A stretch of DNA of 64,000 nucleotides from Pyxidicoccus xibeiensis (GCF_024198175.1 NZ_JAJVKV010000001.1:1302001-1366000), one strand, 5' to 3'; positions 1 through 8,983 are shown, counted from the first letter of the stretch. Notes: a model not told the origin generated them from the sequence alone. Numbers and translations: made by a program.

Positions 1-541
1 TCTCGTCGTACGCCTCCAGGTAGGCGGGCTCCACCGCATTGCCGTCGCGCAGCAGGCGGTTGCGGTTCTTCAGCGCGCGCGCGTACTCGCGGCTCTCGCG
101 CAGGAAGGCCGGGAAGCGGTTGAACACCGCGCGGTCCAGGAAGGCCCGGCGCGCGTCCGGCCCGCCCTTCACCACCTCCAAGTCATCCGGAGTGAAGGCC
201 ACCACGGACACGCCGCCGAAGTAGTCCTCCAGGCTGGACGCCTTCTTCCCGTCCACGAAGGCCTGGCGCGTGCCGCCGCCCACCTCGACGGAGATTTCCC
301 GCTCCGCTCCCTTGAGGAGGAAGCGGCCCGTCACCCGCGCGCCCTGCGTGCCCCAGCGCACCAGCTCCGACAGGCGGCCGGCGCGCAGCGGCTTCAGGGT
401 GGCCAGGAAGTAGAGCGCCTCCAGCAGGTTCGTCTTGCCCTGCCCGTTCTGCCCCACGGCAATCGTGGCGTGGGCGCTGGGCGAGAGCTGGACCTGGGGG
501 AGGTTTCGGAAGTCCTGGACTTGGAGCGCGAGGAGGCGCAC
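1..541 (-). CDS. recF: DNA replication/repair protein RecF (N-terminal part, cut by window edge)
   Basis: RecF is an SMC-like ATPase that helps load RecA at single-strand gaps behind stalled forks. About 180 codons of the N-terminus are visible. The first strand and Walker A read QDFRNL followed by GQNGQGKTNLLEAL, and the family segments GGVSVVAFTPDDL and GGPDARRAFLDRAVF follow in the expected order. The chosen start is a GTG at 541, five bases behind a GGAGGG ribosome site; no ATG lies nearby. The signature motif and Walker B are beyond the left edge. It lies 88 bases downstream of a histidine kinase gene on the same strand, and dnaN is about 8.4 kb away rather than adjacent. Confidence 0.95.
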   Translation of the reverse strand, partial: MRLLALQVQDFRNLPQVQLSPSAHATIAVGQNGQGKTNLLEALYFLATLKPLRAGRLSELVRWGTQGARVTGRFLLKGAEREISVEVGGGTRQAFVDGKKASSLEDYFGGVSVVAFTPDDLEVVKGGPDARRAFLDRAVFNRFPAFLRESREYARALKNRNRLLRDGNAVEPAYLEAYDE

Positions 542-592
542 GGCCCCCTCCGTATAACCTTCTCCGCGCCTCCCGGGGGACCTATCTCACAG

Positions 593-613
593 CCTGTCCG
601 GGAGACGGGCAGG
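593..613 (-). terminator. Possible terminator hairpin between histidine kinase and recF
   Basis: CCTGTCC and GGGCAGG form a 7-bp stem with one G-U pair and a 7-base loop, 17 bases past the kinase stop codon. There is no T tract, so this is only a candidate. Confidence 0.3.
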
Positions 614-629
614 GGGCTCGCGCGCCCCG

Positions 630-2690
630 TCAGGAGGCGGCCTGCCCCTCGGCGGGTGCGGCATGGGGTGTGAATGGCTGCTCCAGCTCGGACGCCTGGA
701 GCGGCAGCTCCACGATGAAGGTGGCGCCCTCGCCGGGCTGGCTCTCCACGCGGATGGTGCCGCCCATGGCTTCCACCAGCGTGCGCACCACGTACAACCC
801 CAGGCCCAGGCCGCCGTAGTTCCGCTCGGACACGGCGCGCTCGAACTTCTGGAAGATGCGCGCGTGGGCCTCCGGGTCGATGCCGATGCCCTCGTCGCGC
901 ACCCACAGCCGCGCGCGCCCGTCCTCCTCCTCCACGTGCACGTGGACGGGCTGCTCCGCGCCGTACTTCAGCGCGTTGGACAGGAGGTTGGACACCACCT
1001 GCTCCATCCGCAGCCGGTCCCAGCTGCCCACGCACGACGCCGCGGGCGGCTGGTACTCCAGCACGCACCCGGCCCGCTCGGCCTCGGGGATGAAGCGCGC
1101 CACCATCTCCTGCACGAGCGCCCCCAGGTCCACCGGCTCGCGGTGAATCTTCAGCCGCCCGGTGCTGATGCGCGACACGTCCAGCAGCCCGTCGATGAGC
1201 TCCGCCAGCCGCGTCACCTGCCGGCGCATCGCCGCCACCTCGCGGCCATGGCGGCGGGCGACGTCGGACTCCGGATTCGCCTCGATGGCGCGGCCGAACG
1301 CGTGCAGCCGCAACCCCAGGGACGTCAGCGGCGTCTTCAGCTCATGGCTGGCGACGGAGAGGAACTCGTCGCGCGCGCGGATGGCCTCCTGAAGGTGCCG
1401 CTCCACCGTCTTCAGGCGGGTGATGTCCAGGAAGGGCATCACCACCACGGACGGGTGCCCGTGCATGGCGGGCAGCGCCTCCGAATGGACGCTGACCATG
1501 TGCTGGCCGGCGTCCGTGTGCCAGACGACCTCCAGCCCGTCCAGCCGCTCGCCCCGGGCCGCGCGGGCGGCGGGCATCTCGTCCGCGCCCAGCCGCCGGC
1601 CCGCCGGGTCCGTGATGTGGAACCGCTCGGAGTAGGCGAGCAGGGACTCCTGCTTGGGGATGTGCCCGCCGTGGAGCCGGTCCGCGGCCGCGTTGGAGAA
1701 GCTGATGGCGCCGGTGTCCGGCTCCACCATCACCACCGGCATGGGCATCAGGTCCAGCACGGCCTCCAGCCACTTCTGCTGGCTCTCCACCGCCTGCCGC
1801 GCCAGCACCTGCTCCGTCACCTCGAAGGCGAACGTCATCAGCCCGTCCACCCGGCCGCGCTCGTCCCGCAGCGGCTCGTAGATGAAGTTCCAGAACTTCG
1901 TCTCGACGCGCCCCTCGCCCGTGTAGTCGATGATGAGAGGGAACTCGTTGGCGATGGCCCGCTCCCCCAGCTCCAGCACGCCCAGGTGCAGGCTCACCAG
2001 CTCCGGCGAGACGTCCGGAATCGCCTCCTTCAGCGTGCGGCCCAGCAGCTCGCGCCCGCCCATCAGCTTCTGGAGGAGCGGGTTGGCGAACTCGAACCGC
2101 AGCTCCTCGCCGCGCAGGACGTTGATGGCCACGGGCGCCTGGGCGAAGAGCTGGTGCAGCTTCTCCCGCTCCACCCGCTCCGCCTCGCGCGCCAGCAGCT
2201 CCGCCGTCACGTCCTTGTACGCGATGGCGATGTGGCCCACCTCGGCGCCCGCGGGGGCCAGCGGGAAGCAGCTGCAGGAGATGGCGATGCGGTTCGCATC
2301 CTTCACCTGGATGTGCTCGAGCTGCCGCACGTCGTACCAGAAGACCGGCGTCTGCACCGTCTCCCCCGCGAAGGCGCGGCGGAAGTACGGCAGGAACCCG
2401 AGCCGCTCCAGGAGCTCGTCGCGGAAGAGGTCGTACTCGGGCGGAGGCTCCGCGCCGAACATCTCCCGGTACGCGGGGTTGATGAGCAGGCAGTGCCCAT
2501 CCGCGGTGAAGACGGCGTATGGGACTGGCGAGTGCGTGAAGAGCCCTTCCAGCAGGGCGAGCGGGTCCGGCACGGCGGCGAGCTGCTCTCGCAGGGGCCG
2601 GGTGCCGGAAGATGCTCGCGAGCGCTCGGCGCTGGCGCGATTCCGCCCCGCTTCGCGCTTCTGCCCCCGGCCCTTGTGCGTCTTCGCCAC
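630..2690 (-). CDS. PAS-domain sensor histidine kinase
   Basis: A soluble sensor kinase with no clear membrane segment. Three PAS-like segments occupy roughly residues 45-165, 175-300 and 305-425. They are followed by a HisKA box with the phospho-accepting His in FLSVASHELKTPL (about residue 449) and a HATPase domain with N box VVSNLLSNALKYG, DEGIGID and GLGLGLYVV. There is no receiver domain, so the partner regulator is elsewhere. The frame stays open to 2747, but the first residues are basic and low in complexity. I placed the start at a GTG (2690) before AKTHKGRG; a later start is possible because no start has a good ribosome site. It is divergent from alkC. The input signal is unknown. 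Confidence 0.85.
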   Translation of the reverse strand: MAKTHKGRGQKREAGRNRASAERSRASSGTRPLREQLAAVPDPLALLEGLFTHSPVPYAVFTADGHCLLINPAYREMFGAEPPPEYDLFRDELLERLGFLPYFRRAFAGETVQTPVFWYDVRQLEHIQVKDANRIAISCSCFPLAPAGAEVGHIAIAYKDVTAELLAREAERVEREKLHQLFAQAPVAINVLRGEELRFEFANPLLQKLMGGRELLGRTLKEAIPDVSPELVSLHLGVLELGERAIANEFPLIIDYTGEGRVETKFWNFIYEPLRDERGRVDGLMTFAFEVTEQVLARQAVESQQKWLEAVLDLMPMPVVMVEPDTGAISFSNAAADRLHGGHIPKQESLLAYSERFHITDPAGRRLGADEMPAARAARGERLDGLEVVWHTDAGQHMVSVHSEALPAMHGHPSVVVMPFLDITRLKTVERHLQEAIRARDEFLSVASHELKTPLTSLGLRLHAFGRAIEANPESDVARRHGREVAAMRRQVTRLAELIDGLLDVSRISTGRLKIHREPVDLGALVQEMVARFIPEAERAGCVLEYQPPAASCVGSWDRLRMEQVVSNLLSNALKYGAEQPVHVHVEEEDGRARLWVRDEGIGIDPEAHARIFQKFERAVSERNYGGLGLGLYVVRTLVEAMGGTIRVESQPGEGATFIVELPLQASELEQPFTPHAAPAEGQAAS

Positions 2691-2893
2691 AACCCAGGGC
2701 GTAGCAGATGCCGCGGGCACCTGCCCAGCCCGGGGGGCCGAACGCACCCGCCACCGTCCGCCCGCTGGCCCCGATGACAGGCTGCCTCATGGCATGTGGG
2801 TGGCTCGTGCCCGCACCTGCCCTCGCTTCGTACATGGGGCATCCTCGTGCTCGGGCTGGCGTCCCGAGGAGCGCATGCCAGGATGCCGCGCCC

Positions 2894-4003
2894 ATGGCCG
2901 AGCCACTGAAGACCTTCTTCAATACCCGACTCGTCGAGCGCCTCGCGACGGCACTGCACGGCGCGTACCCGGCGTTTCCCCGCGACGTGTTCCTGCGTGA
3001 GGCCAGCCACGGTCTGGAGGGCCATGAGCTGATTGGCCGGGCGCAGCACATCCGCGACGCGATGCAGCGTGCGCTGCCCGCCGACTATCCGCGCGCGGTG
3101 GACATCCTGCTGCGCTCACTGGGGCCGAAGCTGGAGCAGACGGAAGGCTCGGGCATGGAGGTCTTCTTCTACCTCCCCCACACGCAATACGTGGCGGCCC
3201 ACGGCCTGGAGCACTTCGAGGAGTCCATGCACGCGCTGCATGCCCTCACCCAGCGCTTCACCGCGGAGTTCGCCATCCGCGGCTTCCTGGAGCGCCATCC
3301 GGAGAAGACGCTGGCCCGCCTGCGCGAGTGGGCGCGGGACTCGAGCGCCCACGTGCGGCGCCTCGTGTCGGAGGGCACGCGCCCGCGCCTGCCGTGGGCG
3401 TCCCGGCTGCGCGCCTTCCAGCAGGACCCGACGCCCGTGCTGGCGCTGCTGGAGCTGCTCAAGGACGACCCGGAGCTGTACGTGCGCCGCTCGGTGGCCA
3501 ACAACCTCAACGACATCGGCAAGGACCACCCGGAGCTGCTGGTGAAGGTGGCGAAGGCGTGGATGCAGGACGCGACGCCCCAGCGCGAGTGGCTGGTGCG
3601 GCACGCGCTGCGCTCGTCCATCAAGCGCGGAGAGCCCGCGGCGCTGGAGGTGCTCGGAGCGGGCAGGCCGTCCGGCATCGAGGTGCGCGCCACGTCGCTG
3701 CCCCGGAAGGCCACGCTGGGCGGCACGGTGGAGGTCCGCTTCGAGGTGGCCAACCGCTCGAAGCGGAGTCAGGCGCTGGTGGTGGACCTGGCGGTGTACT
3801 TCCAGAAGGCCAGCGGCGAGGCGCGCCCCAAGGTGTTCAAGGTGCGCGCGCTCACGCTGGAGGCCGGCCAGACGGAGGAGGTGGGCAAGCGCGTCTCCTT
3901 CGCGCAGCTCACCACGCGGCGCCACTACCCCGGCCCGCACCGCTTCGAGGCCCTGGTCAACGGCCAGGGCATGCCGCTGGGGCAGGTGGACGTGCGTGAC
4001 TAG
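2894..4003 (+). CDS. alkC: AlkC-type DNA alkylation repair protein (3-methyladenine glycosylase family)
   Basis: This 369-residue protein starts MAEPLKTFFN and carries the helical-repeat segments typical of the AlkC branch of the ALK (HEAT-like) DNA glycosylases, including EGTRPRLPWASRL near residue 160 and VANNLNDIGKDHP near residue 201. AlkC enzymes excise 3-methyladenine and 3-methylcytosine by hydrolysis. Residues about 258-369 form a beta-rich tail (VRFEVANRS, VDLAVYF, RRHYPGPHRFEALVNG) matching the C-terminal Ig-like domain known from some AlkC proteins. I chose the internal ATG because the upstream 62 codons are unlike the family. It is divergent from the PAS kinase and convergent with a small membrane-protein gene 12 bases away. 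Confidence 0.8.
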   Translation: MAEPLKTFFNTRLVERLATALHGAYPAFPRDVFLREASHGLEGHELIGRAQHIRDAMQRALPADYPRAVDILLRSLGPKLEQTEGSGMEVFFYLPHTQYVAAHGLEHFEESMHALHALTQRFTAEFAIRGFLERHPEKTLARLREWARDSSAHVRRLVSEGTRPRLPWASRLRAFQQDPTPVLALLELLKDDPELYVRRSVANNLNDIGKDHPELLVKVAKAWMQDATPQREWLVRHALRSSIKRGEPAALEVLGAGRPSGIEVRATSLPRKATLGGTVEVRFEVANRSKRSQALVVDLAVYFQKASGEARPKVFKVRALTLEAGQTEEVGKRVSFAQLTTRRHYPGPHRFEALVNGQGMPLGQVDVRD

Positions 4004-4015
4004 CGCTGGGCTCCG

Positions 4016-4306
4016 TCAGCGGGGGCCGAGCGTCTTCACCAGCTTGTTGTAGACGCCCATCACCAGCAGGGGTGTCACCCACAGGCCGATGAAGCGCGCG
4101 GCGCGCTCGCGCCGGCCGAGCTCCAGGCTCAGCGACACGCCCATCGCGCAGAAGCTGGCGAAGAGGAACACGTGCGAGGGCACCTTGGCCGTCTGCTGCT
4201 CCAGCAGGCGGGTGAGCGAGTCCTCCTCGTGCTCGGGCCGCACCACCGGGGGTGCCATGTACTCCTTCTCCGAAGCCTCGCTCGCCGGGTTGACGTCCAT
4301 TCCCAT
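4016..4306 (-). CDS. Small two-helix membrane protein of unknown function
   Basis: A 96-residue protein starting MGMDVNPASEASEKEYM behind a GGGAGGGAGC ribosome site. The N-terminal half is charged. Two hydrophobic segments follow: about residues 46-66 (HVFLFASFCAMGVSLSLELG) and 72-90 (IGLWVTPLLVMGVYNKLV), separated by a basic loop with GRRERAARF. I do not recognise the family. It converges on alkC and diverges from the DUF1990 pair, so it could share a promoter region with that pair. The longer reading frame to 4450 is not supported by a ribosome site. Confidence 0.6.
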   Translation of the reverse strand: MGMDVNPASEASEKEYMAPPVVRPEHEEDSLTRLLEQQTAKVPSHVFLFASFCAMGVSLSLELGRRERAARFIGLWVTPLLVMGVYNKLVKTLGPR

Positions 4307-4427
4307 GCTCCCTCCCTGGGCGGGCAGGCAGACCCGCCGCATATCCCCTCCGCCCGGGCCCGGCGGCTCCATGCAGCCTGGCCAGGCGGTCCCCATCATG
4401 GTGGGGCCGGACCACGGAAAGGGCGAG

Positions 4428-5051
4428 ATGGCGAGCGCATCAACCGACACGGAAACCCACCAGGCAGGCGAGCTCCTGCTCCCCGAGGACGGGGCGGGTC
4501 CCCTCCTGCAACGCGATTACTGGGCGGTCATCAAGGGCTGCGAGCACCCTCCGTCGAAACTCATGGACTGGGTGTCGCGCCGCTTCGCCGAGTTCGCGCC
4601 CGCGGAGCTGTGTGTCTTCAAGCGCACGGACGAATCGAAGGAAGGTGAGCCACTGGAGCTGGGCGACGAGCTGTCCGTGAAGATTCAGGGCGCGGGCACC
4701 TTCGGCGTGCGCGTCATCCACCGGGACGAACAGAGCCTCACGCTCGCCACCCTGCCCGGCCACCCGGAGGCGGGGCGAATCACCTTCGGGGCTTACCGCA
4801 ACGACCTGGGCGACGTCATCTTCCACATCCGAAGCCGGGCGCGCTCCGGCTCCACGTTCCACTACGTCGGGTTCGTCACCGCGGGCGAGGCGATGCAGAC
4901 CAACACCTGGACCGAGTTCGTGCTGCGCGCCGCCGCCACCGCCGGAGAGGGCGTGGTGGGTGCCATCCACGCCGACACCACGGAGCTGGACGACGAGCCG
5001 GAAGGTGGCGACCCGGAGCACGGGCCAACGTTCGTTGCGAGGGGAGACTAG
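4428..5051 (+). CDS. DUF1990-like protein
   Basis: A 207-residue soluble protein. The second half shows the DUF1990 pattern: VRVIHRDEQSLTLATLPGHP, then AGRITFGAYRNDLGDVIFHI. The function of DUF1990 is not established; some members sit next to membrane or stress genes. The chosen ATG at 4428 begins MASASTDTET; an ATG ten codons upstream (4398) is possible. The stop is four bases before the start of the next gene, also DUF1990, so the two are probably co-transcribed and may form a heteromer. Residues 1-40 lack family similarity and the last 20 are acidic. Confidence 0.65.
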   Translation: MASASTDTETHQAGELLLPEDGAGPLLQRDYWAVIKGCEHPPSKLMDWVSRRFAEFAPAELCVFKRTDESKEGEPLELGDELSVKIQGAGTFGVRVIHRDEQSLTLATLPGHPEAGRITFGAYRNDLGDVIFHIRSRARSGSTFHYVGFVTAGEAMQTNTWTEFVLRAAATAGEGVVGAIHADTTELDDEPEGGDPEHGPTFVARGD

Positions 5052-5055
5052 GGAC

Positions 5056-6309
5056 ATGATTGAATGGCGGTGGCTCTCCGGATGGACGGAGGAGGAGCTG
5101 GTGCCCCGGCTCCAGCGGGCACGTGGGTTGGACCGCAACTTTCCGGACCGCTCGGATGAGATGACGCTGGATGCGGGCTGGAGTCAGGTGCGCTCCGAGG
5201 GCGTGCTGGGCCGCGAGGCGCAGGGGCCGCCGCGGCCCGACGGCCTCTTCGAGCGCGCGCGGCAGGTGCTGGAGACGTTCGACTTCTCCGACCCGCGCAT
5301 CGTCCGCTGGCACTTCACCGCCGAGGAGCCCCTGCGCGGCCGCACCGTGCTGCTGGAGCTCAAGTCCCTGGGGCAGAAGCTGCGCTACCTGTGCGCGGTG
5401 CGCGTGGGCGGCACGCGGCTGGAGCACGGTGAGAAGTGCAGCATCTACGGCTTCAGCTTCGAGACGCTGTCGGGCCACATCGAGGCCGGGCGGGAGTGGT
5501 TCCTGCTGAAGAAGGACCACGAGACAGGCGAGGTGCGCTTCACCATCGAGGCGGCCTGGCGTCCCGGACAGTTCCCCAACTGGTGGAGCCGGCTGGGCTT
5601 CACGATGGTGGGCCGCCGCTACCAGCGCGCGTGGCACCGGCTGACGCACGTGCGGCTGCGCGAGCTGACGCGGCGCCGCCCGGACCTGGTGGGCCAGCCG
5701 GCGCACAGCGGCCAGTTGGAGCACTCCGGCCATGAGCTGGAACTGGGGCCGGTGCAGTTCTTCGCGCAGCGTGCGCCGGGCCGGCGCAAGACGCAGGTGG
5801 ACGAGGAGGTGGAAGCCGTGACTCGAGGACAATGGTTGACCCCGTTGGGGCTCGGCGTGCTCGCCGGGATGCGGAGCATGAGCGCGCCCGCGCTGGTGAG
5901 CCGGCGGCTGTCGCAGGACCCGGGCGCGAAGCAGGACCCGCTGTCGGACGCGCTGTCCAAGCCGTGGGTGCCGCGCGTGCTGGGGCTGCTGGCGCTGGGT
6001 GAGCTGGTGGTGGACAAGCTGCCGAAGACGCCCGCGCGGGTGAAGCTGGTGCCGCTGGCGGGGCGGGTGCTCACGGGCGTGGTGGCGGCGGCCTCGTCGG
6101 TGGCGGGCCAGCGGCGCGCCGTGGTGGCCCTGGCGGGAGTGCTGGGCGGCGCGGCGGCGGTAGCGTCGGCGTGGGCGTTCTACTCACTGCGCACCGTGGC
6201 CACGAAGCGGCTCGGCGTTCCCAACATGGCGGCGGCGGTGACCGAGGATGCCCTGGTGGCGGCCCTGGCCTCGCGGCTGATGCCGGTGGTGGAGGCGCGC
6301 GCGGAGTAG
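5056..6309 (+). CDS. DUF1990 domain fused to a DUF4126-like membrane domain
   Basis: A 417-residue two-domain protein. Residues 1-205 are a clear DUF1990 domain (IYGFSFETLSGHIEAG, EWFLLKKDHETGEVRFTIEAAW, WWSRLGFTMVGRRYQRAWHRL). Residues about 255-415 resemble DUF4126: TPLGLGVLAGMRSMSAPAL, then alternating Ala/Val-rich helices and LGVPNMAAAVTEDALVAALA near the end. The domains are joined by a charged linker (GRRKTQVDEEVEAV). Codon 255 is a GTG at 5818 behind GAGGAGGT with six-base spacing, a near-perfect internal ribosome site, so the membrane part may also be made separately. There is no stop between the domains, so a frameshift is not needed. Functions of both families are unknown. Confidence 0.7.
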   Translation: MIEWRWLSGWTEEELVPRLQRARGLDRNFPDRSDEMTLDAGWSQVRSEGVLGREAQGPPRPDGLFERARQVLETFDFSDPRIVRWHFTAEEPLRGRTVLLELKSLGQKLRYLCAVRVGGTRLEHGEKCSIYGFSFETLSGHIEAGREWFLLKKDHETGEVRFTIEAAWRPGQFPNWWSRLGFTMVGRRYQRAWHRLTHVRLRELTRRRPDLVGQPAHSGQLEHSGHELELGPVQFFAQRAPGRRKTQVDEEVEAVTRGQWLTPLGLGVLAGMRSMSAPALVSRRLSQDPGAKQDPLSDALSKPWVPRVLGLLALGELVVDKLPKTPARVKLVPLAGRVLTGVVAAASSVAGQRRAVVALAGVLGGAAAVASAWAFYSLRTVATKRLGVPNMAAAVTEDALVAALASRLMPVVEARAE

Positions 6310-6463
6310 AACTCGCGGAAGGTTCTCCGGCGGCGAGGCGCTGTGGCCCCGCTGCTCGGGGCGAGGCGGCCGGGTGGGCCAGGTGCGGGGTGTCGGCGGC
6401 GCGGCCCGCGCTGGTGCGCGCATCGTGGACCGGCGCCGCGGACGCTGGGAAGGTACTCTCTTC

Positions 6464-6481
6464 GCGTCCGCCTTCGGACGC
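6464..6481 (+). promoter_or_regulatory. Leader hairpin before a secreted-protein gene
   Basis: GCGTCCG and CGGACGC make a perfect 7-bp stem with loop CCTT, ending 16 bases before the next start codon and just ahead of its ribosome site. It could affect mRNA stability or translation; no function is proven. Confidence 0.3.
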
Positions 6482-6497
6482 TCGAAGGGAGCTGACC

Positions 6498-7271
6498 ATG
6501 AAGAGTGCTTCCGATGACTGCGCCCGGCGATGCGAGTCCTTCCGGTTGGGGATGCTCGCCGCCGTGGCGGTCCTCGCGCTGCCCGGTATCGCAGCCGCCC
6601 AGGCGTATGAGGGCAAGGCGTGTACGGCGAAGGGGAGCCTTTCCCTGAAGGGGCTCCAGACCGGCGCGAGTCTCAGCGGCGGCTTCTCGCATGGCCTCAC
6701 GGGAGATTTCTCCGATTGGGCGTCGACGACGCTGCTGCCAAAGGGCAAGCCTCCCGCCTGCAAGGACTGTCCGCCCGAGGCCGAGGACGACCTGCGCGTG
6801 CGGGAGATGTCCCTCCACGAGTGGACCTGCGGCTACTCGGCCGAGAAGGCGATGGACGGCAAGCCGGACACGGCCTGGTGCGAGGGTGCGAAGGGAACGG
6901 GCGTGGGCGAGGTGCTGGTGGTCCGGGTGGAGCAGCCGGGCCAGCCCGTGAGCATCTGGGCGGGCTTCGGCAAGTCGGCGCAGCTCCATGCGGCGAATGC
7001 CCGGCCGCGCAAGGTCCGGCTCGCGGTGCTGCAGGCTCGGAGCGCTTCGGCGAGCCAGTCGAGCATCGGCTACGGCGGGCTCACGGTGGCGGCCACCGGT
7101 GAGGCGGAGCTGAAGGACGTCAACGGCTACCAGGAGCTGAAGCTCCCCGCGTACAAGCCCGACCCCGAGGCCGCTGGCACGTTCGTCGCCATCGAGGTGC
7201 TGTCCGTCCATCCGGGCAAGAAGTTCACGGACCTGTGCATCAGCGAGGTCCGCGCTTCGGACAAGCCCTGA
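6498..7271 (+). CDS. Secreted protein with discoidin-like (NADase-type glycan-binding) domain
   Basis: A 257-residue exported protein. A signal peptide covers about residues 1-36 (hydrophobic LGMLAAVAVLALPGIAAAQA). Near residue 100 the sequence EWTCGYSAEKAMDGKPDTAW followed by CEGAKGTGVGE matches the jelly-roll module annotated as NADase-type glycan-binding or F5/8-type, where the DGxxxTAWxEG stretch is the hallmark. The protein probably binds surface sugars or another ligand outside the cell. The start ATG follows GGGAG; preceding in-frame codons are Gly/Ala-rich noise. Two CxxC-like cysteine pairs (PACKDC) suggest disulfides. No catalytic domain is visible. Confidence 0.7.
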   Translation: MKSASDDCARRCESFRLGMLAAVAVLALPGIAAAQAYEGKACTAKGSLSLKGLQTGASLSGGFSHGLTGDFSDWASTTLLPKGKPPACKDCPPEAEDDLRVREMSLHEWTCGYSAEKAMDGKPDTAWCEGAKGTGVGEVLVVRVEQPGQPVSIWAGFGKSAQLHAANARPRKVRLAVLQARSASASQSSIGYGGLTVAATGEAELKDVNGYQELKLPAYKPDPEAAGTFVAIEVLSVHPGKKFTDLCISEVRASDKP

Positions 7272-7278
7272 CACCGGA

Positions 7279-7299
7279 GGGCTCGGTCCTCGCGAGCCC
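7279..7299 (+). terminator. Weak terminator-like hairpin
   Basis: GGGCTCG and CGAGCCC form a perfect 7-bp stem with a 7-base loop, eight bases past the stop of the secreted-protein gene. No T tract follows. Confidence 0.3.
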
Positions 7300-7365
7300 G
7301 AGCCGGAAGGAACGCTCATTCCGCGAGGCGCGAAGCGGCGGGGCCCCGCGCATCAGCGTCCGGAG

Positions 7366-8622
7366 TCAGCCTCCGCGCGTGGCGGCGGTCCGAGCGGCAT
7401 GCACCAGCGCGGCCAGGTCCTTCACCTCCGCGCCCACGTCCGCAGCCTTCGGCCGTGCGCGATCTGGTGAGAACAGGCGCGCGGGCGTCTGTGACTGGCC
7501 ACGAAGGAGGATGAACAGGCGAAGCGCATCGCGCAGGCGCTCCACGTCTGGCCCCGCTTCCCCCTTCGCCCGCTGCGCCGCGTTCCACAGCCGCACCCAC
7601 GCGGACTCCTCGTCCCAGGCGCCACGAGGCCGCTCGCGCGACAAGGCCGCCAGCTCCGCAGCCAGCTCGAACAGTGCCGCGCGTCCCTCACCGAAGGTGT
7701 CACACGCCGCCAGCCGGGCATCACGCGTGCCGCCGTACGCAGCGCCCTCCCCCCACGCATCCCCCCGCGTCTCGCGAGCACCGCCGTACGCAGCGCCCTC
7801 CCGCGCGGCCAGCCACGGAAGCAGCTCGGGCACCTCCGCGTCGCGCGGCACCACCGGAGCCAGCCGAGCCTCCAGCAACGCGCGCAGCCGGGCCCGCGCC
7901 ACGCCGTGCCAGAAGGCCGCATGCAGCAGCAGCTCCGGCCCGCTGCGAGGCACCTGCAGCGGCACGCGCGGCGCTCGCCGCTCCAGGAACTCCTTCACCC
8001 GCCCGCTGGTGTCGAAGTGCTCCAGCCGCTGCCACAGCGCCGCCAGCGCGGACTCCGCCAACGGGAGCGCGCGGCGCAACTCCTCCGCCTCGGCCACCGT
8101 GAAGGGCAGCAGCCCCTCCGGCGCGGGCCGCTTGAAGACGCGCTCGAACACCTCGGCGGCGACGCACGCGGCGCGCAGCTCCGGCAGGTTGCGCGGCAGC
8201 AGCTCCACGGCACGCGCCCAGGTGCGCCGGCCCAGCACCGGTCCCGCCTCCAGCACCACCTCTTCCAGCTTCAGCAGCGCCTCACCGAGCGTCGCCGGAC
8301 GTTGTTCCTCCGGCAGCCGCTTGAAGGCCGAGCGCTGGACGTCCTCACGCAGGCGTTCCAGCTCGGCCATCAGCTTCACGGGAGCGGCGTCGCGCGGCCA
8401 GCCCTCCGCGGAGGCCCGGCGCTTCAGCGCGGCGAGCGCGGCGTCCACCTCCGGCTGGGCCTGGGCCACCTCGCGCAGCAGCTCGAAGTGGGCGCGCATC
8501 CGGTCCTTCCAGAAGAAGGCGTCCAGCAGGCCCCGCAGGGCCCGGTAGCGCAGGCGCGTCGCCTCCAGGAGGTCCGCCCGGTCCTCCAGCCTTGCGCGCA
8601 GATCATCCGGGTGCGTAGCCAC
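7366..8622 (-). CDS. Hypothetical helical protein
   Basis: A 418-residue Ala/Leu/Arg/Glu-rich soluble protein of an unrecognised family, predicted to be almost all helix. The start is taken as a GTG at 8622 (VATHPDDLRARLEDRADLL); no strong ribosome site precedes it, and a stretch resembling TATACT lies just upstream, so translation could be leaderless. Near residues 275-300 a GEGAAYGG-type motif occurs twice, 17 residues apart, from an in-frame DNA duplication. There is no signal peptide, membrane segment or known motif. It is convergent with the secreted-protein gene and downstream of dnaN on the same strand. Confidence 0.6.
   Translation of the reverse strand: MATHPDDLRARLEDRADLLEATRLRYRALRGLLDAFFWKDRMRAHFELLREVAQAQPEVDAALAALKRRASAEGWPRDAAPVKLMAELERLREDVQRSAFKRLPEEQRPATLGEALLKLEEVVLEAGPVLGRRTWARAVELLPRNLPELRAACVAAEVFERVFKRPAPEGLLPFTVAEAEELRRALPLAESALAALWQRLEHFDTSGRVKEFLERRAPRVPLQVPRSGPELLLHAAFWHGVARARLRALLEARLAPVVPRDAEVPELLPWLAAREGAAYGGARETRGDAWGEGAAYGGTRDARLAACDTFGEGRAALFELAAELAALSRERPRGAWDEESAWVRLWNAAQRAKGEAGPDVERLRDALRLFILLRGQSQTPARLFSPDRARPKAADVGAEVKDLAALVHAARTAATRGG
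7731..7801. repeat. In-frame 20-bp direct repeat, two copies
   Basis: CGCCGTACGCAGCGCCCTCC occurs at 7731-7750 and again at 7782-7801, spaced 51 bases (17 codons), inside the helical-protein gene. The period is a multiple of three, so the reading frame is kept. Confidence 0.75.
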
Positions 8623-8917
8623 GGCGCAAGTATACGAAGACCCCCGGCGCCACACAGGCCCCCGGCCACAGCGCGCCCGCACGATTGAACGGAGCTGGCT
8701 TGCGATACGTCGACAGGACGGCGCAACGCGGCCTGCAGCTGCCTCCGAGTACACCCGCCCCGTCCAGGATGCGGCACGTCCACGCGAGAAGCCACCACGC
8801 ACCCGCACGGAGCCAGCGCGCGGCGCCAGGTTCCCGGGCCAGCGCCCCTGTGGAAGGAACCGTCATTCCACTCCGCTCACCGGCCACCCGGGAGCAGGGG
8901 CCTCGAGCCCCGGGGGA

Positions 8918-8940
8918 GGCCACCACTCACCGTGGTGGCC
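8918..8940 (-). terminator. Probable dnaN terminator hairpin in a 361-base gene-free stretch
   Basis: GGCCACCA and TGGTGGCC form a perfect 8-bp stem with a 7-base loop, 44 bases past the dnaN stop. A second small stem (GGGGC/GCCCC) lies just beyond it. There is no T tract, as is common in very GC-rich genomes. In the rest of 8623-8983 I see no gene. Confidence 0.5.
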
Positions 8941-8983
8941 CGCCTTCCGCACGGGGCTCGGGGCCGTCCACCGCACCAAGGAC

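Noticed and set aside
663-2777. A 704-codon open frame on the plus strand opposite the PAS kinase
   Set aside because: It is the antisense shadow of a GC-rich gene: His/Gln/Arg-rich composition, no domain, no ribosome site, while the other strand carries clear kinase motifs.
5056-6309. Considered a frameshift joining two genes
   Set aside because: No stop codon or frame change occurs between the DUF1990 and DUF4126 parts; the fusion is continuous.
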